In this document: positions 1 to 42,040 of the stretch, piece after piece
Numbering within the stretch: the stretch's first letter is position 1
Layout: every line of letters starts with the position of its first letter
Origin: Strix aluco
Lineage: Eukaryota; Chordata; Aves; Strigiformes; Strigidae
Assembly (NCBI RefSeq): GCF_031877795.1
Contig: NC_133943.1
Coordinates: 8,859,001-8,923,000 of the forward strand
Direction: 5' to 3'
Length of the DNA: 64,000 nucleotides
Program-made: the position numbers and the translations under genes
Notes under the pieces: model-generated
Databases searched by the model: none
What the model saw: the letters and a program-made list of their open reading frames with translations, nothing else
What the model was told of the DNA's origin: nothing

Positions 1-650
1 ATCATGGGGAGCTGGGCTTGCTGGCATCACTTCTGTAGGAATTTCTGCCTGAAATGGCCAACAGGAAAGGATTTGTGACACTTGGCCATTTATGTCCCAT
101 TTTCTCTCCTCCTCAGCAGATGGCAGCAGTGACCTTTGTCTGACGGAACCCATTGTGTGTACATGCAATGTCATTTACAGATTCACTTTTCAAGATTGAA
201 AATGGTAATTTCGATTGAATGATAATTACTTTGGATCTTCTTATTTATTTCTAAAACAATGCAAAGAAACTCCAGAATAGTTAGGTTTATTTGACTAGAA
301 AACCTGAAAAAAAATTACAGCTCACATTTTACTGAATATCTGAATATATATTTAAATAAACCAAACCAAACAACACTTTACAATTGACAATAAGTGCAAC
401 TCCAGCTGCAACATAGTCTGATCTATTTTAATTTGAAAGCAAAGTATATTTTGTGGAGGAAACAACCCCCTTTGAGACATTTTGTTCTCAGATGATGTAG
501 CAAGTGTCTGTCACATTGGAAGGAACTGCAGTGAACTTGCTGAGCAGTCTCTCCCATTATGAAGTTCAATGATGTTGTTCTCTGGCAGTGCTGTACAGTA
601 TTTACACATTTTACCTGATGTTGCTGGTTACTTTAAATACTACATTGTTT
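1..650. other. Intergenic, no gene seen
   Basis: AT-rich unique-looking sequence with no open frame of note, no splice-flanked exon that I recognise and no clear repeat. It may hold distal sequence of the gene upstream of ITK, but nothing here shows it. Confidence 0.5.
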
Positions 651-1042
651 CTGAGAGAGTTGGGGTTGTTCAGCCTGGAGAGGAGAAGGCTCTGGGGAGA
701 CCTTAGAGTGGCCTTCCAGTACTTAAAGGGGGCTACAGGAAAGATGGGGAGGGACTCTTGATCAGGGGGTGAAGGGATAGGGTGAGGGATAGTGATTTTA
801 AACTGAAATAGGGTAGATTTAGATTAGAGATAAGGAAGAAATTCTTCACTGTGAGGGCGGTGAGACAGTGGCACGGGTTGCCCAGAGAAGTTGTGGCTGC
901 CCCCTCCCTGGAAGGGTTCAAGGCCAGGTTGGACGGGGCTTTGAGCAACCTGGTCTAGTGGAAGGTGCTTGGCAGGGGGGTTGGAACTGGATGATCTTTA
1001 AGGTCCCTTCCAACCCAAACCATTCTATGATTCTATGATTCT
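651..1042 (+). mobile_element. CR1 LINE 3' fragment
   Basis: This is the 3' end of a chicken-repeat-1 (CR1) non-LTR retrotransposon. It begins with the typical stretch about a hit on 'ttcagcctggagaggagaag' (669-688), runs through the 'gggcggtgagacagtggc' type block (about 854-871) and the 'ggatgatctttaaggtccc' block (about 991-1009), and ends in ATTCTATG repeats (1022-1042), the diagnostic CR1 tail in place of poly(A). The copy is 5'-truncated, as almost all CR1 copies are, and is well preserved, so it is a fairly young bird insertion. No reverse transcriptase frame is present. Confidence 0.93.
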
Positions 1043-1128
1043 TTGTCTCATACCTTTTCATTACTTAGTCTGAGTTAAAGGTTTGCCCTAATCTCTCTAT
1101 TCACTCAGATTGTCATCAGTGTGATAAC

Positions 1129-1184
1129 AGTTTAGTATTTATCCATGTATATATGTAACTATGTATAGTTTAGTATTTATCCAT
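1129..1184. repeat. Short tandem duplication, 18-bp units 38 bp apart
   Basis: The 18-mer AGTTTAGTATTTATCCAT occurs at 1129-1146 and again at 1167-1184. The spacer is AT-rich with short TATATG runs. It looks like a local replication-slippage duplication 90 bp downstream of the CR1 tail. No function is implied. Confidence 0.8.
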
Positions 1185-4100
1185 CAATATATGGTTATGG
1201 CCTCTATTATGTTTTCAAATATAGGCTCAAGGATACTTTTTTTAAGCAACTAGGCCTCAATTTGTACATACTGTCGAAAGGAGGGTATTCTTGCCATTTG
1301 GTAATGACTGTATTTGTCAGTAGTCTCTAGACTGACTGATCTGATGCCCTCTGATATCTGAAGCAGTATCTTCACATTTTCTGCCCTTGATGCCATTACT
1401 TCTACTTAAAAATTGAGACAAAGGTCCTTACATTAAGGATTTTGTGGTGCCCCAAGATGTGAATTAATCCAGTGTTCTTTTCAGAAACATGTCCATACGG
1501 ACTGAAATGTCACGAGTGTGAATGGCTTGCTCAGACCCAGGAGCCTGGGTACAGAAAGCTCTTATTCTTTGTGCAGAAATATCCTAATGAGCAGCCACGG
1601 TGGGCAGCACAATGCAGAAGAAATGTAACAGGATAAGGTGGTTTGCCCTTGTTGTGTTCAGTTTTCAGCTTGTATGCTTTAATTATTTTGACGATCAAGA
1701 CTTAAAAAACCAGACAAGTTAAAGAATGAAGAAGTTTAAAAAGTTGCCACCAGTCACGACTTTTCTACCACGATGCTGGAACTTACAGTCTCCTCAGAGA
1801 GAAGGAGCGCTTTGGGTGCAGGCATTCGGCTGGGACTCTGGTAGTCTCAGAGTCAAACCAGTCATTCAAACTCTCCACATTAAGCCACAACATCCTTCGG
1901 GATCAGCAGGAAGGTTTAAGAGACCTTTAATCTTAATTCATAAAATCAAAATACTTCACCACATTGTTTCTTTCATCAGCTGATGATCTTGTCAGTTGAG
2001 AATCTAAACAGTTCAGAGTTATGTACTATCAGCCAGGAGGATCCGAGATGGCTTATCTTTTCTTTTCTTTTTTTTTTTTTTTAACATGGTGGTTGTTTCT
2101 AAGTGCTACTTAAATGCATACAAATAATCATTTTGAAGAAGTGAAAGTACTCCAGGATGGAGATGCAGATCTTAACAAGGCACATTAATATGGAACTGAG
2201 AGCATGGTTTTCAAATACAGGCAAGGGTGCAGTTCCATGCTGCAACTGAGAAGTTTTTTGCTTTGAAAAGGGAGGTCTCATTCCTTCACCCTCCTCCCCT
2301 ACTCTTTCTTCGTGGTCCTGCTCTCCTTTCTTCCTTCACTGCTCCTCCAGTCCCTACTTCTGGCTGTGCAGTCCTTTCTTCTCACTACTTTGTACCATCA
2401 CTGTCAGGCATTGGATTGCAAAGTAAACTGATGTAACTCCAAACCCCACAGAAAACATTTTTCTGGATTAAGTTTTCAGCTCTTCCAGTGAGTTATGTGC
2501 TATCTATCCTGTGAGCATCAGGGTGAGCTTTTAAGAGAGGAGAGTACATATGCAGAAGGGAGATGGTGAGGGGAATGGTTCTCCTTGTTTCTGTGGCAGC
2601 ACGCTCTTAGCTTGTCTCAAATCATCTTGTTACATCATACCCTGAAAGACAGGCAAGGAAGAAAAAGCACCATCTCCAGACATGCATGAGAATACTCATA
2701 TAGTAGGAGGTACTAACACACCTTTGGTTTTACTGGACTTTCCAGACTTTGATTTCACATTCTTCTAACATGAGCTGAGCATGATTCTCTAGTGCCTTGC
2801 ACTCAGTGAACTGTTCAGCAAGTATGTTAAATGCTGTGACTTCAAATGGTAGAAGACAGTGGAGGGCCAAGCACTTGTTTTTCACATGATCTCTGTGATC
2901 TTCTTGAGTCATTTTCCCAGTCTGTATGTAGTGGCCAAGACAGAGGGTTTATAACGTCAACTAATGAAAGAAGAAAAAAAGGGTTTCAGTCTCATTCTTG
3001 GTAGCATGTCTGATTCTCAGAAGCCCCATGGATGACTCTTCCCAGCCTATGGCGAGCTGCTAACATTTCTCTTTACAGTAGTTCCGAATGGGAAATTAAG
3101 AACGATGGTGAGTGTCATGTGTAGCACTTTATAATTTGCATTCTGCTACATTTCAGCGCTTTTCTGAAATGAGGACGCTATCCAGAACAAGCCTACCACA
3201 ATTCCTACAGCATCTCCAAATTGTGGGAATGAACCTGGACACCCCTTCAGCAGATGCTGAATCAGTACAATGTTATTTTCTGCCTCAAAGACAAAATATC
3301 TTAATTTATTGCTTTAGTTAAGTTTATTTTGTTTTTCTTCATAGCTAAGTTTAGGCGAATTGGCATGTTTCATTAGCTGGCATTCCAGTTCTGTAAATTC
3401 AGCAGCAGTGTGTACAGTGTGTGCCATTGCAGTATGCTAAGTTATTTTAGCAGAATTTCAATCCAAGCATTGTACAAGCACAGTAAATACAAACCCCATT
3501 TTCATGCATGGTGAAGTGCTGCTCTCTTCTGTGCTAGAACATATTTCTTCCAGTTTTGATGGTTATTGCATTCTAAATAGTAAATACAAGTGTGGTGGTT
3601 TTTTGACATGTTGTCTGAAAAATAACCCCAAAATGAAACTCAGTTCCAGTCTCTTGTTGGGTTTAGGCTGAGTGTTACATCTTACAACCTAGTTAAGCAA
3701 TGAGCTCAGGAAGTTCCTTTTTTGGTGATTGTTATAGGCTTTGTTGCAGGACATACCAGAGAGGAGGGGAAGCAAAAAGGGGCCTGTTGAGGGTGAAGGG
3801 GACTTAAGCAAGCTTTATGTCTCCATCTGCTGTGGTTAATTCTCATCTCCCTGTCTCCTGCTGTGGCTTTGGGAATTAATGAATTTGCAGTGCAGCGCTG
3901 TGCTGCCTTTTCTTTCTGACTCCTCAGACTAAAATACCATCTGCAGCCTATTGCCTCACCTACTGATGTAGGAAAGAAGTCCCAGCATGTAAAAATTGGG
4001 GCACACCAATCTTCAGTGCACATGACAGTTTCTTGCTATACAGCCTATTACAAGATTCAAACAGATCCAAATCTCGGCACAGAGCCTGCATGGTTATTTA

Positions 4101-7100
4101 GCAATGAAACAGGTATCTCACTACTGGTTAATAAATTGACATGGCTCAAAATACAGTCACATTTTGGTAGAACCAGCCAGCACTCTTTCCTATGCTTACA
4201 GTCTTAATGTTGTTTCTGGAAGCAAGCCCCCTACCTGATTTTTAAGCCAGACATTAATGCTGGGTCTTTACTTGGTCACATGCCTGTGGTGGCTGTCTAT
4301 TCTAACTTGTAAATGAACATGTCTCAAAAAATGTGTCTGCATGGCATGAAGAAGTAATCCCTATCCAGCCATCAGCAGCCTGAGTAGCTGCAAACATGAC
4401 ATATTGCCAGAATAAACTGTGGGATTTGCAGCACTGCAGTTTTGCCAGCAGTGTAAGCCACACCTTTGTCTTCAGAAGGAAATACTGACAAACAAGAACC
4501 ACAGTAGGCAGGCACTAAAAAAAAGGAGCTGGAACAAATTCCCAGTTTGGGTATGACCCAACAAAACTAGGTTTTCCTTTCTGCGTTTTTGCCTAAGAGA
4601 GAACAGCTGAGCAAAGGATTGTTTGTGCCTTCATCACAGAAGAGCTCGTCCTAACCCTGTGCAAGTTCACTGGTATAAAACATGTTCTCTATGTTACTGC
4701 CAATGTCAGTAAGCCTGGGAGTGATTCTCTTCAGGCATTCAAATTATGGGTAATTCACTACATCCTCCAAGCAGATGCTCAGAACAAGGCATCTACTTTC
4801 CCAGGGCTCCCGAACAGTTCACAGGAGAATCTCGCCCTGGTTCTACGAGAGCAATTCCCTTGGTCACTGGGAGCAGCGTGAGTGGATTCAAAGGTGCAGT
4901 TGTAAGACCTAGAGGAAGGCTGGATGCATCTGGCTCATAAAGACCAGGCTAATTCTTCCTTTTTTCTGCAGCTTTCTGTCTTGTTCTTTGGGTCTACTGG
5001 GGACATGTTTATTGGGGTGATAATGAACTGCCAAAGAAGCAAGACAGCTGAGTAACCTAAATAGAGTTTCTCACACTCTAAAAAAGCTAAGTAGCGAAAT
5101 GGGTTGAATTCTGGAAGCTTGGAAGTTGAATGATAATCATCCTATTGAACAGCTGGTGAAAAGGAAGAGCTGGCACCCAGGCAGTAAACCTGGCCCAAAT
5201 ATTACATGACAGAAGTATACAGGTTGTTTTATGAGAGTGAAGGTACAGTTGCAGCCTTCCGGTCTGTTTTTTTACAAAAACAAAAACTATCTATATTTAA
5301 CTTTATAAATTTCTCTGCCGCCTTCAGGACATAAGCATTGGTATCAGAGCAGGATGTGCGGGTGGGGAGATTTCCACAGTCTGCAGTAATAAAAGCGTGA
5401 ACTGCATAATCTGGTAAATCCCCTAAGAAAAAATCCAATCCCTAAAATAACATTTTTCAGAGCAGAAATAAAGCAGTTTGCAGGAGGTAGCAAGGGAAGA
5501 ACAAAGGTCATTAAAAGAATAAAAAAGGAGCCCATTCAGGCCACAGTTGAAAAGAATAACTTTGTCTGTAACCTCAACTTGCCCAGCACAGAGGAGTATT
5601 TAGTGCACACAGCTGCTCAAACTTAAATCTGAAAAACTGAAAATATTTCGGATGGAAAAGTGTCAAATGGTACATGATAGCAGGCTTTATAAAGGCACCT
5701 AAGCAGAGAAGATGTAGGATACCTAAAAAATTCATCAGGTTTTTTCTCCCCTCTTAAGGGATAGACTTACAGTGGTTTTAGGATACTTAGGACAGTTCTA
5801 TTTAATTCCTTTCTATTAAGTATACAGAATTTCTGTACCATGCAATATATAGTGGTGCCAAAAGCCTTGAACAAAAGGAGTGTGCTCATACATTCAGTGT
5901 ATCACTGCACCATCATACACGGTCAGGTTCCAGAAGTGAGATACTTGTGTTAGCAGGATATTCCATCTGACCAAAGGAGCCTTTTCAGGAAGGCTATGCA
6001 GTTTGTATATAGAACTCTACAGACTTGTCCTTACATCTTCCAGCTCTGGAGCCAACTTGCTCCTAGACAAGTGGGGTGTTTCTACCTAACTATAACTATC
6101 TATCTTCTCCTACTCTGCTGTAGAAGGGTCCTGAAGCCCTTAAATGACTGAGGCTTTGTTTAATAGTGTCATAACATGTTAGTCACCCAGGTGGATGATG
6201 GCATACGATTTATGTCTATAGTTATGTCTAGAAAGCATCAAAGAATTTTAGTTTTAAATTGGACAAGAAATCATGATCTTTGAAATTAAATAAAATTCAA
6301 ATACATATAAGCAGGTTACTCTCTCATAAATGTATAATTAAATACAAATACAATTCTTAGACTATATGTTTTTCTATATACATGTCAACCTGGCTATATA
6401 TTCGTTAGACTTAGAGAGCATTCATATTATGGTTTTGGCTTGCTACACTCAGATATTTGTGTGTTTGCTACACATGGGGTTTGGGATTAAAGTGAAAAAG
6501 AAACATGAAAGGGTAGATCTGTGGCAAGAGTGGATACAAAAATACTTCAGTCCCTACCTTCCTTGCCAGTGCAACAGTGAAGAGTGATCAGCTGATAAAG
6601 GTATTGCAAAACAGAAATACTTAGCAGCTCTCACTTGAAATCAACTCCTGTGTTTATATCAATGGCACCCAAATCTGGCTGTGTTGACTTGTTTCCTTCC
6701 TTACAGTCATTCTTATTTTTTTCCCTGATATCTTAGCTGGCCCATCATCAGTTTGAACCCACCATGGAAAACTCAGAATGGCTGATCTTGCCTCCTAAAT
6801 CCTGCTAGTTCTAACATAACTACCAGATCCCCTACCACTCCAGGCCAAAATCTGTGGTTATTTTCTTAAAACTGTGTGTCTCTGTACATGTGTTGTATCA
6901 AATTTGTACCTTCTCTTCCGCAGCAGCTCAGCCTGTCCAGTTCTCCCACGCGCAGAGCCAAATCTCATTTGCTCCTCGTTTCTCTCTTGCCTTGACCCTC
7001 TTAGCATCTTCCCGTCAGATCTCCTACAACACATCACATCATACCATGTTATACCAAATAAAGTGCAGTTGCCAAGCCCTCTATCTGAACATTTGATCAA

Positions 7101-7679
7101 ATCGCTCCCCTCTTCATGTCCCTCCGCTAACTCATCTCTTATCTCATGACAAAATCAAGCTGCCAGTCACTACATTCAAAGAATTTCTTAGCTCTCCCCC
7201 CACTACTTACCACCCTTGCTGAATCTCTTCCCCCCCACATCCTCTCATCTCCATCAGCATTGCTCCCCTCAGAGGTCTACGTGTTGGTGTCTCATCTCTT
7301 TGCTGTGCTGTATGCCTTGTTTTTTTCTGCAGAGCTGCAATGTCACACCCTTGCACTTCTGTTTATATTAAATTTTCTGAGAAGACAACATGTACATCTC
7401 TGCCAACAGACTGCAACTCTCCTTGGCCCAAGCTACACTTTTCAGAAAGTTCTTAACACACACTACAGTTAGTGCAAAGGAGAGACTAGAAGGAATAACA
7501 TAGTCCTAAATAAGGGTTCATAGCTAAAAATGCAATGGCATTATGAACCGCAGTCATAAATTCATCTGTACTGACACAAATCAAGCAAAATGCTATTAAG
7601 ATCAACAGCCTTTTTGGGGGGATTCACCGTTTCTAGCAGAGTGAAGTACATACAGTTTGTCAGGGCACTCTACCGTCCA
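1185..7679. other. Intergenic region without recognisable genes
   Basis: Six and a half kilobases upstream of the solo LTR. The open frames here are all short (105 codons or fewer), lack splice context and match nothing I know. A pyrimidine tract (CTTTT then poly-T) sits at about 2058-2083. A possible degraded insertion lies at 3591-4048, described under findings. I looked for neighbours that flank ITK in mammals (MED7, HAVCR-family IgV exons, GARIN3) and did not see them. Confidence 0.6.
2058..2083. repeat. CTTTT / poly-T tract
   Basis: A pyrimidine run that starts as TTTTC units and ends in about 16 uninterrupted T. It could be a simple repeat or the inverted tail of an old retroposed sequence, but no recognisable retroposon adjoins it. 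Confidence 0.7.
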
Positions 7680-8274
7680 TGTTTTGGTTCATTTCCTGAT
7701 TTTGTCTGGGATAGAGCTAACTTTTTATTTCCTTCTTAGTAGCTAGAATGGTGCTGTGTTTTGGATTCAGTATGGGATTTGGTACGAGAAGAGTGGTGAT
7801 AATGCACTGATGTTTTTAGTTGTTGCTAAGAAATCAAGGACTTTTCAACTTCCCATGTCCTGCTAGTGTGCAGGCGCACAAGAAGCTGGGAGGGGGCACA
7901 GCCAAAGCAACAGACACAAATTGGCCAATGAAATATTCCATATCATACAATGTGATGCTCAGTATATAGGTGAGGGTTGATTGGGAAGCTGTGGTTTCAG
8001 GACTCTCTCTTCTGTGGGATCACTAGCCAGGAACAGGCTGAGCATCGGTCAGTGGGTGGTGAGCAATCGCATTGTGCATTACTAGTTTGTATTTTCTATT
8101 ATTACTATTATTATTATCATTATTATTTTAATTTTATTTTATTTCAATTATTAATTTTTTTTTTATCTCAACCTACCTTTACCCCTCCAACACTCTCCCC
8201 CATTGCCTGGAGTGAGGGAGCGTGAGTGAGCGGCTTCATGGTGTTTGGCTGCCAGTCGGGCTTAAACCACGACA
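7680..8274 (+). mobile_element. Solo LTR of an avian endogenous retrovirus
   Basis: A roughly 0.6 kb element resembling an LTR that I recall as common in non-galliform bird genomes. Recognisable blocks in order are 'gggatagagctaac' (7709-7722), 'aagaagctgggagggggcac' (about 7881-7900), a 'ggccaatgaaatattcca' block (about 7923-7940), the TATA-like TATATA at 7963-7968, a 'catcggtcagtgggtggtg' block (about 8043-8061), an ATT-rich microsatellite (8097-8160) and the 3' end 'cttaaaccacgaca' (8261-8274) with terminal CA. No gag, pol or env frame and no second LTR is nearby, so it is a solo LTR left by recombination. The exact 5' edge is uncertain: TG occurs at 7680 and at 7703, and no clean target-site duplication is visible. 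It has the same orientation as ITK and lies 2.1 kb upstream of the ITK start codon. Confidence 0.85.
8097..8160. repeat. ATT-rich microsatellite inside the LTR
   Basis: Runs of ATT and TTTTA units, part of the LTR's own structure just upstream of its 3' third. Confidence 0.8.
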
Positions 8275-10179
8275 GTTTATTAATTACAAGAAAGGGTCTC
8301 TGACCATCATTTACCCCAGCAAATTCTCAAGCGTGAGGGAAGTTATGTGCACACAGAAGTGGTCCTGTATTTTAGAGGTGCAAACACCTAAACAAGGTCT
8401 GCAAGTACCTGAATAGCTGCTGTTTACACAGAGTACAATTTTAGAAAACTCACAGCAGGCTCTGCATTTTTTATATATGTGCATTGCGTGAGGCAAACTG
8501 TTTCGTAGAAGAATTGGGAAATTTGGCCTGAGTATTGATCCTAGTCTACAAATAGATATGAAATCCCCTTTGGCAGCAATGATGATTTTTCAGGAGATCA
8601 CAGACTTGTGTCATCTTTCTTGTTCAACCACAAGAGTTCCTTCGAACTCAGTAACTGCCAAGAAATGAAACACAGCTTTGCTAGACTTGTGCACAATGAA
8701 TGTTTAAATACACGCTGCATCTCATTTTTGGCAAGACCACCAGATAGAGATAGAGATATGCATAGGGATCAACCGCACAACAGCTTGTTTGTCCTTGTTT
8801 CTGTTCCATGATACTGCATTGCCTTTAGCAAATTCTTGTAGAGATCTGTACATCAAGCGCTATCTTTAAGTTGTAGTTTTATGGCAAATGCAGGTTCTCA
8901 GTTAGCATTGAACAAAACTGGTAAGGAACATTTGAAGATCCCTGGAACATGCTGCCTAAACAATATAACATAAAACAGCAAGGAAGGGATATACCCCTCT
9001 TTTTTGGGGAGGGATAACCAATACATCCTGTTGAGAAATATGGTTCCCAAGTCTGTCTACAAATTGCCCTGTAAAATCCAAGTCTTCATTTAACCAGAGT
9101 TTGCAATTCTGATATTTGTTCAGATTTTTTTTTCTCATGAACTGAATTTTAAATAATGAAGTATCTTCTTTGGAGCTTGGAAACAATTCTAAAAGTTTGT
9201 CAGCAATAGGGACCTATCTCTTTATACCCTAATGCTACATTGAACTAAAGCCAAAGGCACTGGTAAATAATTTAGATTAAAACAATTTTTGGAAGTACCT
9301 AATTAATGAAAATACTTACCTTGGAGTTTCCCCACATTCCACCCAGACTCCATCTCTCCAATACTCAATAGTATCAGCAATACACTTACACATCACTAAT
9401 AAAAGATTTTAAAAAAATAAAATGGACGAGCAGAGAAAAATAAATTGCATTTGTTTTAAAATATAACAGTGTTGTTGTACTCAGTGCATTAGGTGCATAT
9501 AATTTTTTTGTATTTATATATTTAGCCTGGTGCAGACTGCACTGAATGGTGCCCTGAAGTCCTGAGGAAAACAGTTGAGCTTGGTTTGATGTTTGTGCTG
9601 GCTTCACTGCTGATTACACTAGTCTTGATTGCATCCACAGAGGGCATGTTGTGCCTGTGCGTCCTGGAACATCCAGTCACTGGCTAATTAGACTGCACCT
9701 GAAGCAGTCAGTAATCAGTAAATAGTAACCAATGATAATTAATTAGTTATCAGTTTTTGTAACCATTTGTTTTCAGTTTAAATATCTAACAACTACAAAT
9801 ATTTATCATTCCTTATACGAGTATATCCTGGATGTAATTTTCTTTGCTTACATAGTAGGAACTTTCATGTTATGCGAGAAACTTCCTCAAAATAAGTAGT
9901 ATGAATTCTCTGCGACACACAGTCGACTGTTAAATACGCTAAATGGGGAGGCACCATTCCTTTGAAAAAGAAATATGAATGCATGACCCACTTCTAAAAG
10001 GACGGGAGAGACAAACATCCATGTAATGTTCAGTGTGTGCATTTATAACTGTATTTACTAAATGGGCGAGTAGCAGACAGATGCTTAATCATGCCACACC
10101 TCTTTTTAATTAATCCTTAATCATTCACTCACATCTACTGAATGTCCCTCAAGTGTTATTTTTTCCACAACATTTACCT
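8275..10179. other. Intergenic region upstream of ITK
   Basis: AT-rich sequence between the solo LTR and the probable ITK promoter. No gene, no clear repeat. A short purine run of AGAGAT units lies near 8746-8760. Confidence 0.5.
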
Positions 10180-10427
10180 TAGCGTATATTTCAACATATG
10201 CTGTTCATTTTGTGACTTCAGAGAGGATGTGGTTATGGTTTGACAGAAAGGAAGCTTTGCTGTAGATGGGAAGATAAAGCTCAAAGCACCTACGCGGCCT
10301 TTTGAACACCTCTTTTTTTTTTTTTTTAAATTAACTGTCTTCCTTCTTGTGTCTCTTTCTTGGACGGGCACTCAGCACATAGGGCAGGTATCCCATGTCC
10401 TGGGAGAGGACCATTCTTGGCTCAGCC
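10180..10427 (+). promoter_or_regulatory. Probable ITK proximal promoter and 5' UTR
   Basis: The 250 bases before the ITK start codon. Seen: a RUNX-type TGTGGTT at 10228-10234, an ETS-type AAAGGAAG at about 10247-10254, an AP-1-like TGACTTCA at 10212-10219 that departs from consensus, and a poly-T tract at about 10311-10327. There is no convincing TATA box and no CpG island, which suits a tissue-restricted gene. RUNX and ETS sites are usual in T-cell promoters, but these short matches could be chance. The transcription start cannot be placed; the pyrimidine-rich stretch at about 10340-10365 is a candidate. Confidence 0.3.

Positions 10428-42040
<31,613 letters not shown>

Noticed and set aside
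2730-2912. 60-codon minus frame with protein-like composition (EQFTECKALENHAQLML)
   Set aside because: Too short, no splice signals that extend it and no family I can name; kept only as a note.
1-10427. Search for MED7, HAVCR/TIM-family or GARIN3 coding exons, neighbours of ITK in mammals
   Set aside because: No matching frame or Ig-domain exon was seen on either strand.
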